Counted from the first letter of the stretch, positions 36,514 through 47,303 are shown. The stretch is DNA of 64,000 nucleotides from Muribaculaceae bacterium (GCA_017621225.1 JAGATN010000010.1:1-64000), one strand, 5' to 3'. A program made the numbers and translations. The notes: generated from the letters alone by a model not told the origin.

Positions 36514-36813
36514 ATGAAAAACTTTGCAGCCATATTATTGACTTTGCTGGCCCTTACGGCCGTAAATCCAATTCCCGTTCAAGCCAATGCCGACGAACGG
36601 ATAGAGGCCAACGCGCCCCAACTAAAAGCTGCAAGCGGATACATCGAACTTACCGTAAGTTCAGAAACGACATTTACTTTCCACATTTTTTCGATAACCG
36701 GTCAGCTAATCAAGCGAGTTGAAGTGTCCGACGGATCACTTCAGGTGGAGCTCCCTGCCGGCTGCTACATAGTTAAATGCGAAAAATGGTCAAAGAAAGT
36801 GATTGTCAAATGA
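36514..36813 (+). CDS. Small exported protein resembling a T9SS sorting domain alone
   Basis: A 99-residue protein with signal peptide MKNFAAILLTLLALTAVNPI, cleaved near residue 25, followed by a short linker and then a beta-sandwich that fills the rest. The order FTFHIFSITGQLIKR, then VEVSDGSLQVELPAGCYIVK and KWSKKVIVK, is the pattern of type A sorting domains of type IX secretion (the Por_Secre_tail family): a GQLIKR-like strand, LPAGxYIVK and a final Lys-Lys-hydrophobic strand. Normally this domain is the C-terminus of a large cargo; here there is no cargo. It may be a decayed cargo gene, a regulator of the translocon, or an independent adhesin. Confidence 0.72.
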   Translation: MKNFAAILLTLLALTAVNPIPVQANADERIEANAPQLKAASGYIELTVSSETTFTFHIFSITGQLIKRVEVSDGSLQVELPAGCYIVKCEKWSKKVIVK

Positions 36814-36908
36814 TACAGCAACGACCGACAATGCATCGGTCGCCATAACAGCATATTTTTTATTTTTTGTGATTCAAACATATCATACTTAACCAGTAAT
36901 TCATTTAA

Positions 36909-38930
36909 ATGAAATTTTCAATCATGAGCCTATGCACCTGCACTATATTATCGGGCGCATACGTGTGTGGACCTATCGACACATCAGCACAATCGACACG
37001 CGACATCGAACTGGCCAAACTACCATCGTATTCGGCCGACGACCTTGAACTAAAAGTGGATGCCACCGGCACGCATTTCAGACTGTGGTCGCCCGAGGCC
37101 GACGAAGCCAAAGTATATCTGTACGATACCGACCGAAATACTCCGGCCGTTGACTCCCTTACCATGAAGCGCGACGTAAAAGGCACCTGGACGGCATCGG
37201 TCAACAAGCCATTATACGGTATGTTCTACACGTTCCGCATAAAACATAACAGAAAATGGCTGAAACACACTCCCGGCATCTGGGCCAAAGCCGTAGGAAC
37301 CAACGGCGAACGAGCTGCCATAATCGACATAGCGGCAACCGATCCCGAAGGGTGGAACACCGACAAAGGGCCAAGCCTGAAAGCCATAAACGATGCGGTA
37401 ATATACGAGATGCATCATCGCGACTTTTCCATGCACCCTTCGTCGGGCATAGTGAACAAGGGCAAATTCATAGCGCTGACCGAACAAGACACAAAATCGA
37501 TGCTCGGCGACAAAACCGGCATTGAGCACCTGAAAGAGCTCGGCATAACGCACGTACACATACTTCCGTCATACGACTACAACAGCATCGACGAATCGCA
37601 GCTACCGTCGAATGGCTACAATTGGGGGTATGACCCATACAATTACAATGCTCCCGAAGGTTCGTATTCGACCAATCCGTCAGATCCGTCGGCACGAATC
37701 TCGGAAATGAAACAGATGGTGAAATCGCTTCACGATGCCGGAATAGGAGTGATAATGGATGTGGTGTACAATCATACGGCCAACAACGACGATTCGAATT
37801 TCTCGCTGACGGCACCCGACTACTTCTATCGCCACAAGCCCGACGGATCGTACAGCGATGCATCGGGATGCGGCAACGAAACCGCCTCGGAGCGCCAGCA
37901 GATGCGCGACTTCATAATCAACTCCGTAAAATACTGGGCAAAGGAATACCACATCGACGGCTTCAGATTTGACCTTATGGCCATTCATGACATCGAGACC
38001 ATGAATCAGGTAGCCGCCGCGCTCAAAGAAATAAACCCCGACATATTCATATATGGAGAGGGATGGACCGCCGGCGACAGCCCCCTGCCGGCCGACCAAC
38101 GTGCCTTGAAGGAGAATGTGGCCAAGATGCCCGACATAGCAGTGTTTAGCGACGACTTACGCGATGCCGTAAAGGGTCACTATTCAAACGAAGCCGACCG
38201 TGGATTCGCAACCGGCAAGCCCGGCCTCGAGGAAACGGTGAAAATAGGCATCGTCGCTTCAACCGCCCACCCGCAAGTAGACTACTCAAAAGGCGCAAAT
38301 TCAAAATTTGCATATGCAGCCGAACCGACTCAGATTATAAACTACGTGTCATGCCATGACGACCTGACGCTGACCGACAAACTGGCAAAATCGATGCCCG
38401 ATGCATCGGAGCAGGAACGATTGCGCGCAGCCAAACTGGCGCAAACCATAGTGCTTACATCGCAAGGCACTCCGTTCATATTTGCCGGCGAAGAAGTGTT
38501 CCGCGACAAAAAAGGCGTACACAACAGCTACAAGTCACCCGACTCAATAAATGCCATTGACTGGAGCAACAAACATAAATACGCCGATCAGTTCAATTAT
38601 TATCGAGAACTGATAAAGCTCCGCAAGTCGCACCCGGCATTTCGCATGACGTCTGCGGCCGACATTACAAAACACATAAAATTTGACGACGTGAAGCATG
38701 ACAACTTAGTGTCGTATTCCATCACCGGAAATGCCAACGGCGACGAGTGGAAAGAAATAAAACTCGCTTTCAACGGATCAGACGAGCCTTTGAACATAAA
38801 AGTAAGCAAAGGCGACTGGATCATAATAGCCAATGACGGTAAAATCAACGCCGAAGGATTGGGAAAATCACGTGGCGGCACCATAACCGTGGCCCCGCGC
38901 TCGGCCTTGATCATGGCAAGAGAAAAATAA
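36909..38930 (+). CDS. Type I pullulanase (GH13)
   Basis: A 673-residue exported starch-debranching enzyme that cuts alpha-1,6 bonds in pullulan and amylopectin. The signal peptide is about 28 residues. The N-terminal CBM48-like domain runs to about 120 (THFRLWSPEADEAKVYLYD). The GH13 barrel follows, with the type I pullulanase signature YNWGYDPYNY, MDVVYNHT, GFRFDLMA (nucleophile Asp), YGEGW (acid Glu) and SCHDDLTLTD (third acid). Loop and length are normal for a type I enzyme of Bacteroidales. Whether it is surface-exposed is unclear, as no lipobox is present. It is monocistronic and ends at a strong terminator. Confidence 0.92.
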   Translation: MKFSIMSLCTCTILSGAYVCGPIDTSAQSTRDIELAKLPSYSADDLELKVDATGTHFRLWSPEADEAKVYLYDTDRNTPAVDSLTMKRDVKGTWTASVNKPLYGMFYTFRIKHNRKWLKHTPGIWAKAVGTNGERAAIIDIAATDPEGWNTDKGPSLKAINDAVIYEMHHRDFSMHPSSGIVNKGKFIALTEQDTKSMLGDKTGIEHLKELGITHVHILPSYDYNSIDESQLPSNGYNWGYDPYNYNAPEGSYSTNPSDPSARISEMKQMVKSLHDAGIGVIMDVVYNHTANNDDSNFSLTAPDYFYRHKPDGSYSDASGCGNETASERQQMRDFIINSVKYWAKEYHIDGFRFDLMAIHDIETMNQVAAALKEINPDIFIYGEGWTAGDSPLPADQRALKENVAKMPDIAVFSDDLRDAVKGHYSNEADRGFATGKPGLEETVKIGIVASTAHPQVDYSKGANSKFAYAAEPTQIINYVSCHDDLTLTDKLAKSMPDASEQERLRAAKLAQTIVLTSQGTPFIFAGEEVFRDKKGVHNSYKSPDSINAIDWSNKHKYADQFNYYRELIKLRKSHPAFRMTSAADITKHIKFDDVKHDNLVSYSITGNANGDEWKEIKLAFNGSDEPLNIKVSKGDWIIIANDGKINAEGLGKSRGGTITVAPRSALIMAREK

Positions 38931-38981
38931 TCGCGCGCCTTTCAGCATTTCGAACGTTCAAATAAGAACGAGCAATAAAAA

Positions 38982-39021
38982 ATCGACCCCGATGCCACTC
39001 GAATGCGGCATCGGGGTCGAT
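38982..39021. terminator. Bidirectional terminator between pullulanase and carB
   Basis: ATCGACCCCGATGCC (38982-38996) is the perfect complement of 39007-39021 around a 10-nt loop. A-rich and T-rich flanks serve both converging genes. Confidence 0.9.
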
Positions 39022-39048
39022 TATTTTATTTGGACCAAAACCTTAGCT

Positions 39049-42000
39049 TTAATATTCGCTCCACGGAGTGATGTTTATTTCTTCGATCGGCTTCGAAATG
39101 AAAGCTTTCACATAAGCGCCTGCCAGACGGGCATTGGTAAGCAACGGTATGTTATGATCGATGGCCGAGCGACGTATACGATAACCATTCGTAAGCTCAC
39201 GCTTGGTGTGATTCTTCGGTATGTTGATCACGAGGTCGACCTCATGCTTCGAAATGGCATCGAGAACGTTTTCGCCCTCCTCGTCAGGCCAGCATACGGT
39301 TATCGCGGGAATGCCGTTCGACTTAAGGAATTCGGCCGTGCCGTCGGTAGCATATATCTTATAGCCGTTATCGTTGAGCATATGGCAAGCATCGAGCATG
39401 TCGACCTTTCCTCTTACGTCGCCGGAGCTTACAAGCACCGCCTTCTTGGGCACCTGATGGCCTACCGACATCAATGCATTGAGCAACGCTTCGTCGAAAT
39501 CCTTTCCGAGACACCCAACCTCACCCGTCGACGACATATCAACGCCAAGCACCGGGTCGGCCTTGTGAAGACGGGCAAACGAGAATTGAGAAGCCTTAAT
39601 GCCTATATAGTCAATGTCGAATGTCGACGAGTCAATGGGCTCGATGGTTTCGCCAAGCATGATTCGGGTAGCCGTTTCGATAAAATTCTTCTTCAACACC
39701 TTGCTGACAAACGGGAACGAACGTGATGCGCGAAGATTACATTCGATCACTTTCACGTCATTGTTCTTGGCAAGATATTGAATGTTGAACGGACCGGAAA
39801 TGTTGAGTTCCTTTGCTATCTGCGCGCTTATGCGCTTTATGCGGCGAGCCGTAGCCATGTAGATTTTCTGAGCGGGGAACACCAAAGTGGCATCACCCGA
39901 ATGCACGCCGGCATATTCGATATGCTCGGAAATGGCATATTCAACGATTTTGCCATTACGGGCAACGGCATCAAATTCGATTTCCTTGGCATTTTGCAAA
40001 AATTCCGAAACCACTACGGGGTATTCCTTCGACACCTTCGCAGCCTGACCGAGGAAACGATGCATCTGCTCGTAATCGTAGCATACGTTCATGGCCGCAC
40101 CCGAAAGCACATAGCTCGGACGAATCAGGACGGGGAATCCGACTTCCTTTACAAAGGCATCGATATCGTCGGTAGTGGTAAGCTCTTTCCAACGCGGCTG
40201 ATCGATGCCAAGCTGGTCGAGCATTGCCGAAAATTTGTGACGGTTTTCAGCTCTGTCAATCGACACAGGCGACGTGCCAAGTATGGGCACATGGCGGCGA
40301 TGCAGCTTCATGGCCAAGTTGTTGGGTATCTGTCCGCCCACGCTTACTATCACGCCACGCGGCACTTCGAGGTCAATTATATCCATCACGCGCTCAAAGC
40401 TGAGTTCATCGAAATACAATCGATCGCACATATCGTAGTCGGTCGAAACCGTTTCGGGGTTATAGTTTATCATTATCGACTTATAGCCGAGCTTACGACA
40501 AGTATTTGCGGCATTTACCGAACACCAGTCAAATTCAACCGAGCTACCGATGCGATATGCACCCGAACCGAGCACCACGATGTTGTTGCCCGCATTCAAG
40601 TCGTAACGGATGGCGTTTTCCGAAGCCCCGTAAGTTACATACAGATAGTTGGTAAGGTCGGGATATTCAGAAGCTATGGTATTGATGCGACGCACCTTCG
40701 GAAGCACGTCGAGGCTCTTGCGATGATTGCGCACCTTAAGCACGTCGGATTCCATCGTGCCTTCGGGATTCTCGACGAGACGGGCTATCTGGAAGTCGGA
40801 GAATCCAAGACGCTTTGCCTCTTGCATCGTATCTTTGTCGATATCTTCTATCTTATCGAACGTCTTAAGCTTGGCGGCATATTTCACTATGTTGTCCAAG
40901 CGTTCGATAAACCATTTGTCAATCTTCGTCAGGTCGACTATTCGATCTATTGCATATCCTTCTTCAAGAGCCTGTGCAATGGCGAATATGCGCATATCGG
41001 TAGGATGCGACAAAGCATGTTCAACATCGTCGAACTTTATGTCGGTATTTCCGACGAAGCCGTGCATGCCCTGGCCTATCATACGCAGACCCTTCTGTAT
41101 TATTTCCTCAAACGATTTGCCAATCGACATTATTTCGCCAACCGACTTCATCGACGAGCCTATTTCGCGATCGACGCCTACGAATTTCGTCAAGTCCCAA
41201 CGAGGTATCTTGACTATCATATAGTCGACCTGCGGAGCCACGTAAGCCGAGTTGGGCGTACCCATTTCACCAATCTGGTCGAGCGTATAGCCCAAAGCCA
41301 ACTTGGCGGCCACGAAAGCCAACGGATAACCCGAAGCCTTCGATGCCAAAGCCGACGAACGGCTCAATCGAGCATTTATTTCGATGATTCGGTAGTCGTT
41401 TGTCTCGGCATTGAAGGCGTATTGTATGTTACATTCGCCCACTATGCCAATATGGCGCACCACCTTTATGGCTATGTTTTCAAGCAATTTTATCTGCTCG
41501 GGAGTCAAAGACACGATCGGAGCCACAACTATCGACTCGCCGGTATGTATGCCCAGAGGGTCGAAATTTTCCATCGGCACCACGGTGAAGCAATGGTCGT
41601 TGGCATCGCGTATAACTTCGAATTCTATTTCTTTCCATCCCTTCAGCGACTCCTCAACCAATATCTGCTTTGAATATGCGAGGGCGCTTTCGCAATGTTT
41701 TTCAAATTCGGCATCGTTGGTGCAGATGCCCGAACCGAGTCCGCCGAGCGCGTATCCCGAGCGCACCATCACCGGGAATCCGATGCGATGGGCCACCTCT
41801 ATTGCATCGCCGATGCTCTCAACGGCCTGCGATACGGGGGTCTTGACATCTATTTCGTTAAGCTTCTTTACAAACAGGTCACGATCCTCGGTTATCATAA
41901 TGGCTTCAACCGAAGTACCCAATACTTTCACTCCATATTTATCGAGCGTGCCATTGAGATACAATTCGGTTCCGCAGTTAAGAGCTGTTTGCCCGCCAAA

Positions 42001-42249
42001 GGCAAGCAATATGCCGTCAGGACGCTCCTTCTTTATTACTTCTTCTACAAAATAAGGTGTGATGGGAAGGAAATAAACCTGATCGGCAACGCCTTCCGAT
42101 GTCTGTATGGTAGCGATGTTAGGATTGATTAACACTGTTGAGATGCCCTCCTCGCGCAATGCCTTCAGCGCTTGCGAACCGGAATAGTCAAACTCGCCGG
42201 CTTGACCTATCTTAAGGGCTCCTGAGCCAAGTAGCAGAACCTTTTTCAT
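39049..42249 (-). CDS. carB: Carbamoyl-phosphate synthase large subunit
   Basis: A 1066-residue synthase that makes carbamoyl phosphate from bicarbonate, ammonia and two ATP for pyrimidines and arginine. It has two homologous ATP-grasp halves: the carboxyphosphate half (GSGALKIGQAGEFDYSG at the start, GYALGGLGSG) and the carbamoyl-phosphate half (GSGAYRIGSSVEFDW, PSYVLSGAAM). The C-terminal 130 residues form the MGS-like allosteric domain (AVLVSSGDVRGK). The small subunit carA is not in the window, which is notable because the two are usually adjacent. A perfect leftward promoter lies upstream. Confidence 0.97.
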   Translation of the reverse strand: MKKVLLLGSGALKIGQAGEFDYSGSQALKALREEGISTVLINPNIATIQTSEGVADQVYFLPITPYFVEEVIKKERPDGILLAFGGQTALNCGTELYLNGTLDKYGVKVLGTSVEAIMITEDRDLFVKKLNEIDVKTPVSQAVESIGDAIEVAHRIGFPVMVRSGYALGGLGSGICTNDAEFEKHCESALAYSKQILVEESLKGWKEIEFEVIRDANDHCFTVVPMENFDPLGIHTGESIVVAPIVSLTPEQIKLLENIAIKVVRHIGIVGECNIQYAFNAETNDYRIIEINARLSRSSALASKASGYPLAFVAAKLALGYTLDQIGEMGTPNSAYVAPQVDYMIVKIPRWDLTKFVGVDREIGSSMKSVGEIMSIGKSFEEIIQKGLRMIGQGMHGFVGNTDIKFDDVEHALSHPTDMRIFAIAQALEEGYAIDRIVDLTKIDKWFIERLDNIVKYAAKLKTFDKIEDIDKDTMQEAKRLGFSDFQIARLVENPEGTMESDVLKVRNHRKSLDVLPKVRRINTIASEYPDLTNYLYVTYGASENAIRYDLNAGNNIVVLGSGAYRIGSSVEFDWCSVNAANTCRKLGYKSIMINYNPETVSTDYDMCDRLYFDELSFERVMDIIDLEVPRGVIVSVGGQIPNNLAMKLHRRHVPILGTSPVSIDRAENRHKFSAMLDQLGIDQPRWKELTTTDDIDAFVKEVGFPVLIRPSYVLSGAAMNVCYDYEQMHRFLGQAAKVSKEYPVVVSEFLQNAKEIEFDAVARNGKIVEYAISEHIEYAGVHSGDATLVFPAQKIYMATARRIKRISAQIAKELNISGPFNIQYLAKNNDVKVIECNLRASRSFPFVSKVLKKNFIETATRIMLGETIEPIDSSTFDIDYIGIKASQFSFARLHKADPVLGVDMSSTGEVGCLGKDFDEALLNALMSVGHQVPKKAVLVSSGDVRGKVDMLDACHMLNDNGYKIYATDGTAEFLKSNGIPAITVCWPDEEGENVLDAISKHEVDLVINIPKNHTKRELTNGYRIRRSAIDHNIPLLTNARLAGAYVKAFISKPIEEINITPWSEY

Positions 42250-42277
42250 AAAATAATATAATGTGTAATGATTTTTG

Positions 42278-42309
42278 CAAAGTTACGATATTTATCCCGC
42301 TTACTCAAA
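42278..42309 (-). promoter_or_regulatory. Promoter of carB
   Basis: On the minus strand TTTG (42309-42306), exactly 20 bp, then TAACTTTG (42285-42278), 29 bp before the start codon. Confidence 0.75.
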
Positions 42310-42376
42310 AGTTTCGCGCACAAAACTATGACAAAAAAACGGCTTGCCGACTTACGAAAACCGCATGAAAAACACG

Positions 42377-42407
42377 AGGAGCGCCCCATTGACCATGGAA
42401 CGCTCCT
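42377..42407 (-). terminator. Terminator after pgk
   Basis: AGGAGCG and CGCTCCT arms (42377-42383 and 42401-42407) form a 7-bp stem; on the minus strand it is followed by CGTGTTTTTC. It separates pgk from carB. Confidence 0.6.
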
Positions 42408-42451
42408 GTATGTTTAAATCACAAGCTTATGCCCGTGAGTATTGACCGTAA

Positions 42452-43699
42452 TCAATCATTGATGGCTGCTACACCCGGAAGCACCTTGCCTTCAATGGCT
42501 TCGAGAAGTGCACCGCCACCGGTTGAAACATAAGATACGCGATCGGCAAGACCGAACTTGTTGACGCAGGCCACAGAGTCGCCACCACCTACGAGCGAGA
42601 ATGCGCCCTTGTCGGTAGCTTCTACGATGGCATCGGCTATCGCGCGCGAACCGGCAGTGAAGTTGTCGAATTCAAACACGCCTGCGGGGCCGTTCCAAAG
42701 TATGGTCTTTGCGTTTTTGATTACGTCGGCAAAAGCCTTGCGGGTTTCAGGACCTGCATCGAGGCCTTCCCATCCGTCGGGTATTGCATTTGCGGGAACT
42801 ACCTGAGTCTTTGCGTCATTGCTGAACGAGTCGGCTGCAACGCAGTCAGTGCCGAGTACCAGGTTAACGTTCTTTTCTTTTGCTTTCTTGATGATGTCGA
42901 GAGCGAGATCGAGCTTGTCGTTTTCGCAGATCGAATCGCCCACATGTCCACCCTGAGCCTTTGCGAAAGTATAGGTCATGCCACCGCAAAGAATCAGATT
43001 GTCGACCTTGTCCATCAAATTTTCGATGATACCGATCTTGGTAGACACTTTCGAGCCACCCATTATGGCAGTGAAAGGACGCTTGATGTCACTGAGTATG
43101 TTGTTAACGGCCTGAACTTCCTTTTCCATGAGGTAGCCGAGCATCTTATCCTGCTTGTCGAAATAATCGGCGATAACTGCAGTAGAAGCGTGTTTGCGGT
43201 GTGCCGTACCGAAAGCATCGTTTACATAAACGTCGGCATAGCTTGCAAGCTTCTTGGCAAATGCCTTCTGACGTTCTTTCATTTCCTTCTTTGCAGCATC
43301 GTATGCGGGATCTTCTTTGTCGATGCCTACGGGCTTGCCTTCTTCTTCGGGATAGAAACGAAGGTTTTCGAGCAACAGAACTTCACCGGGCTTAAGGTTT
43401 GCAGCTGCTTCATCGGCATTGGCGCAGTCGGGAGCGAATTTCACGTCACAACCAAGAGCCTTTGCTACGTCGTCCTTAATCTGAGCGAGAGAGAATTTAG
43501 GATTCACCTTGCCTTTGGGTTTGCCCATATGGCTCATTATTATGAGGCTGCCACCGTCGCTAAGTATCTTTTTCAAGGTGGGGAGAGCGCCACGGATACG
43601 AGTATCGTCGGTTATTTTACCATTTTCGTCCAAGGGCACGTTGAAGTCAACGCGGACGATAGCCTTCTTTCCTGCAAAATTAAAATTATCGATTGTCAT
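42452..43699 (-). CDS. pgk: Phosphoglycerate kinase
   Basis: A 415-residue glycolytic enzyme that transfers phosphate from 1,3-bisphosphoglycerate to ADP. The start contains [17 protein letters not shown], the substrate-binding segment; the middle has SHMGKPKG and DAFGTAHR; and the C-terminal nucleotide site holds [20 protein letters not shown] and GGGDSVA. Length is typical. A -7 element (TAATTTTG, 43767-43760) lies about 60 bp before the start, without a good -33. It stands alone between pyrF and carB on the same strand. Confidence 0.97.
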   Translation of the reverse strand: MTIDNFNFAGKKAIVRVDFNVPLDENGKITDDTRIRGALPTLKKILSDGGSLIIMSHMGKPKGKVNPKFSLAQIKDDVAKALGCDVKFAPDCANADEAAANLKPGEVLLLENLRFYPEEEGKPVGIDKEDPAYDAAKKEMKERQKAFAKKLASYADVYVNDAFGTAHRKHASTAVIADYFDKQDKMLGYLMEKEVQAVNNILSDIKRPFTAIMGGSKVSTKIGIIENLMDKVDNLILCGGMTYTFAKAQGGHVGDSICENDKLDLALDIIKKAKEKNVNLVLGTDCVAADSFSNDAKTQVVPANAIPDGWEGLDAGPETRKAFADVIKNAKTILWNGPAGVFEFDNFTAGSRAIADAIVEATDKGAFSLVGGGDSVACVNKFGLADRVSYVSTGGGALLEAIEGKVLPGVAAIND

Positions 43700-43808
43700 T
43701 TTAATATGTATATTAAGTTATTCTATTTGTCAATAATCCACCTGTTTAAATGCGAGAGGCAAAATTACTAATTTTTTCCAAACTCGCATGACAAAGCGTC
43801 GCAAAATT

Positions 43809-44627
43809 TCATTTATTGAGCAGCGATGCCATCTGTGCGGCAAGCTTTGAAGCTTCGCGCGCGGCAGCTTCGGCAAAATCGGCTTCCGACGAAGCATAGA
43901 TGATGCCGCGCGACGAGTTGACGAGAAGTCCACAATCGTCAATCATTCCATAGCGGCACACTTCCTCGAGGCTGCCGCCCTGCGCGCCTACGCCCGGCAC
44001 GAGAAGGAAGCTACGCGGAGCCACCTTGCGAATGTCCTCGAACATGCGGCCTTGCGTCGCGCCAACCACATACATCATTTCGTTTTCGCCGGCCCAACGG
44101 CTCGAGGTTTCGATCACGTTTTCAAACAAGCGCTTGCCGTTTTTATCCTCTATCAGCTGAAAGTCATGCGAACCTTTGTTCGAAGTCAGGGCAAGCAATA
44201 TGACCCACTTGCCTTCATAGCCCAGGAACGGAGTCACGCTGTCCTCGCCCATGTACGGAGCCACGGTTATGGCATCGACGTCGAGATGTTCGAAAAAGCT
44301 CCTTGCATAAAGTTGCGACGTATTGCCTATGTCGCCGCGCTTGGCATCGGCAATGATGAACTGATCGGGGTAATTGGTCTTTATGTATTTTACGGTGCGT
44401 TCCAATGCGCTCCAGCCCTCCATGCCCAGGCTCTCGTAAAAAGCGAGATTGGGCTTATAGGCCACGCAGTATGGCGCGGTGGCATCGATTATCGCACGGT
44501 TGAATTCAAAGATAGCGTCGTCATGGTCCTTAAGATGATTGGGGAGCTTGCGTATGTCGGTGTCAAGCCCCACGCAAAGGAACGAACCTTTGCGTTTGAT
44601 GTTTTCAACTAACTCTTTTCGTGTCAT
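43809..44627 (-). CDS. pyrF: Orotidine 5'-phosphate decarboxylase
   Basis: A 272-residue TIM-barrel enzyme for the last step of UMP synthesis. It is the long type (type 2) seen in Bacteroidota: [14 protein letters not shown] at the start, [12 protein letters not shown], and [15 protein letters not shown] with the catalytic Asp-Lys pair, then [10 protein letters not shown]. The start at 44627 is chosen because the 19-codon upstream extension has no family-like sequence and reaches into the end of prfA. It follows prfA by 25 bp and is probably co-transcribed with it, an arrangement known in Bacteroides. Confidence 0.96.
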   Translation of the reverse strand: MTRKELVENIKRKGSFLCVGLDTDIRKLPNHLKDHDDAIFEFNRAIIDATAPYCVAYKPNLAFYESLGMEGWSALERTVKYIKTNYPDQFIIADAKRGDIGNTSQLYARSFFEHLDVDAITVAPYMGEDSVTPFLGYEGKWVILLALTSNKGSHDFQLIEDKNGKRLFENVIETSSRWAGENEMMYVVGATQGRMFEDIRKVAPRSFLLVPGVGAQGGSLEEVCRYGMIDDCGLLVNSSRGIIYASSEADFAEAAAREASKLAAQMASLLNK

Positions 44628-44652
44628 ATGGTTATTTTGTTGATATTGTTCT

Positions 44653-45762
44653 CTACAATTCGCCGGCCTTAAGCTTTTCGGCATTCTCGGCCACTATCAG
44701 ATGGTCGATTACGTCCTGTATGTCGCCGTCGACAAACGATTGAAGATTGTAAACGGTGTAATTGATGCGGTGATCGGTTATGCGCCCTTGCGGATAATTG
44801 TAGGTGCGTATTTTAGCCGAACGGTCGCCGGTCGACACCATCGTTTTGCGGCGCGACGCAATGTCGTCGATATATTTCTGATGTTCCTTGTCGTAAATAA
44901 ACGTACGCAGTCGGCTCAATGCGCGCTCCTTGTTTTTCGGCTGATCGCGCGTCTCGGTACATTCAATCAGAATCTCCTCGGTTACGCCCGTGTTGGGGTT
45001 ACGCCACATATAGCGCAATCGCACGCCCGACTCCACCTTGTTGACATTCTGGCCACCGGCCCCGCCGCTTCTGAAGGTATCCCATTTTATCTCACCTTCA
45101 TTAATCTCCACGTCGAAAGCCTCCGCTTCGGGAAGCACGGCCACCGTAGCGGCCGAAGTATGCACGCGCCCCTGCGTTTCGGTAGCCGGCACGCGCTGCA
45201 CCCTGTGCACGCCGCTTTCATACTTCAACGTACCGTACACGTTTTCGCCCGTCACGGCCATTACTATTTCCTTGAATCCGCCGGCAGCGCCCTCGCTAAA
45301 CGACGTCACAGCCACGTTCCACCCCTTCGATTCGCAATATTTCGAATACATCTTAAACAAATCGCCGGCAAAAATGGCCGCCTCGTCGCCGCCGGTGCCT
45401 CCACGAATTTCCACGATGGCATTCTTGCCATCTTCGGGATCGGCCGGTATGAGCAGCAGCTTTATCTCCTCCTCGAGTTGGGGTATTTTTTCAGAAGCCT
45501 CATCGAGCACCATTTTGGCCATTTCGCGCAATTCCTCATCCGATTCCTCCGCAAGGATGGTTCGGGCATTATCGACCTCATTGAGCAATGATTTGTATGA
45601 AGCAGTGGCACCTGTAAGATTTTCAAGATCCTTATACTCCTTAGTAAGGCGCACATAGCGCTTCATATCGGATATCACCGAAGGGTCGGTAATCAGCGTG
45701 CTCACTTCTTCGAAACGAGCTTCGATGCCGTCAAGACGAGAAAGTAGCGAGTTATCTGCCAT
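44653..45762 (-). CDS. prfA: Peptide chain release factor 1
   Basis: A 369-residue class I release factor that reads UAA and UAG and triggers hydrolysis of peptidyl-tRNA. The GGQ catalytic loop is in [15 protein letters not shown] near residue 235; the codon-recognition loop includes the P-A-T motif in RVPATETQG, which is the RF1 type. The N-terminal 100 residues carry the helical domain. It lacks any frame shift, unlike prfB. The upstream region to 45941 holds only the divergent tig promoter. Confidence 0.97.
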   Translation of the reverse strand: MADNSLLSRLDGIEARFEEVSTLITDPSVISDMKRYVRLTKEYKDLENLTGATASYKSLLNEVDNARTILAEESDEELREMAKMVLDEASEKIPQLEEEIKLLLIPADPEDGKNAIVEIRGGTGGDEAAIFAGDLFKMYSKYCESKGWNVAVTSFSEGAAGGFKEIVMAVTGENVYGTLKYESGVHRVQRVPATETQGRVHTSAATVAVLPEAEAFDVEINEGEIKWDTFRSGGAGGQNVNKVESGVRLRYMWRNPNTGVTEEILIECTETRDQPKNKERALSRLRTFIYDKEHQKYIDDIASRRKTMVSTGDRSAKIRTYNYPQGRITDHRINYTVYNLQSFVDGDIQDVIDHLIVAENAEKLKAGEL

Positions 45763-45868
45763 GGTCTCAATTTTTTCGCGAAGTTACGAATTTTAGTCGA
45801 AATTTCATCACTCGTCAATGGTAATATGACGTCATGGAACGTGAAAAATTTAAAAATTATTGCGTTAA

Positions 45869-45900
45869 ATTGCGCATTACAGTCTTAAATATTAATTTTG
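45869..45900 (+). promoter_or_regulatory. Promoter of tig
   Basis: ATTG (45869-45872), 20 bp, TAATTTTG (45893-45900), 41 bp before the start codon. Confidence 0.7.
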
Positions 45901-45941
45901 CAACTAATATTTGAATGTATCTCAAGTAACAATATAATTTT

Positions 45942-47303
45942 ATGAACGTAACCATGCAGAAAACCGACTCTGTAAGCGCACGCTTGACGGTTTCGGTTGA
46001 AGAAAACGATTACAAGGATAAGGTAATCAAAGATCTCAAGACTATCGGTCGCACTCATCAGATACCCGGATTCAGAAAGGGACACATCAGCATTGCCGAC
46101 CTTCAGCGACGCTTCGGCAACCAAGTTACCAGCGACGTAATAAATCGCGAAGTATTCGAAGCCGTGATGAAATTCATCGAAGACAACAAGCTTGAAGTGC
46201 TCGGACAGCCAATGCCCGTGGAAATGAAAGCCATCGACTTCAAAACCGACAAGGAATTCACTTTTGAATATGATTTGGCTCTTGCTCCGGAACTCAACAT
46301 AACCCTCGACAAGTCAGAACACATCCCTTACTATAACATCGAAGTAACCGATGCAATGATCGACGAGCAGGACAAAGCATTCTGCAAGCGATTCGGCGCA
46401 CAGGTGCCCGGCGAAGAAGTTGAGCCCGACGCACTCGTAAAGGGTGCCATCATGGAACTCAACCCCGACGGCACGGTAAAGGAATCGGACGACGCAATCC
46501 AGGTAATAAACGGCATAGTGGCCCCGATGTACTTCAAATCAAAAGAAGAAACCGACAAATTCATCGGCAAGAAAGTCGGCGACAAGGTGACTTTCAATCC
46601 CCACGCAACTTGCAATGGCGATTTGACCGAAATGGCTTCAATGCTCCAGATCGAGAAAGATCGTGCCGCAAACGTTACCGGCGACTTCGAAATGGCCATA
46701 TCGGAAATAATCGTAGTTCGTCCGGCAGAGCACAACGAAGAGTTCTACACCAACGTATTCGGTGCCGACAAAGTGCATAACGAAGACGAATATCGTGCCG
46801 CTTTGAAAGACATGATTGCCGGCGAACTAAAGAGCAACAGCGAAATGATATTCCGCTTCTCTTGCAAGAACTTGTTCATGTCGAAATACGGCGAAATGGA
46901 ATTGCCCGCAGCCATCTTGAAGAAATGGATGATAAGCCGCGACGAAAAGCTCAACGAAGAAAACGTCGACGAAGAATACGAACGCGTATCATCCGACCTC
47001 AAATGGCAGCTCATCAAAGAAAAGATTGCCGTCATCACCGGCATGAAGGTTGAGGAAGAAGATCTCAACGGTCTTGCAAAATCGATTGCAGCACGCCAGT
47101 TTGCTCAATACGGCATGACCAACCTCGACGACACCGTAATAGGCGATTATGCAAAGCGCATGCTCGAGGACAAGAACTATCGTTCACGCATAATCGAACA
47201 GGCTGGCGACATCAAGTTGTTCGCTGCCATCGAAAACGCCGTGACACTCGACGAAAAGACCGTATCGCTTGACGAATTCAAAGAAATAGCTTCAAAGCTC
47301 TAA
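45942..47303 (+). CDS. tig: Trigger factor
   Basis: A 453-residue ribosome-associated chaperone that meets nascent chains at the exit tunnel. The N-terminal domain has the ribosome-docking signature GFRKGHISIADL near residue 45, slightly changed from GFRKGxxP because the Pro position is Ile-Ser. The middle domain is PPIase-like but reduced (AMILNPDG-type loops are replaced by KGAIMELNPDG). The C-terminal helical cradle occupies about 260-453. In Bacteroidota it normally sits near clpP and clpX; those are not here. It ends at a strong bidirectional terminator. Confidence 0.95.
   Translation: MNVTMQKTDSVSARLTVSVEENDYKDKVIKDLKTIGRTHQIPGFRKGHISIADLQRRFGNQVTSDVINREVFEAVMKFIEDNKLEVLGQPMPVEMKAIDFKTDKEFTFEYDLALAPELNITLDKSEHIPYYNIEVTDAMIDEQDKAFCKRFGAQVPGEEVEPDALVKGAIMELNPDGTVKESDDAIQVINGIVAPMYFKSKEETDKFIGKKVGDKVTFNPHATCNGDLTEMASMLQIEKDRAANVTGDFEMAISEIIVVRPAEHNEEFYTNVFGADKVHNEDEYRAALKDMIAGELKSNSEMIFRFSCKNLFMSKYGEMELPAAILKKWMISRDEKLNEENVDEEYERVSSDLKWQLIKEKIAVITGMKVEEEDLNGLAKSIAARQFAQYGMTNLDDTVIGDYAKRMLEDKNYRSRIIEQAGDIKLFAAIENAVTLDEKTVSLDEFKEIASKL

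Noticed and set aside
39778..41673. Long open frame of 631 codons opposite carB
   Set aside because: It is the antisense image of a conserved gene and has no family-like sequence. Long antisense frames are common in this GC range. The same holds for 16515-17717 opposite mutS2, 51299-52348 opposite htrA, and 11249-12193 on the same strand within thiC.
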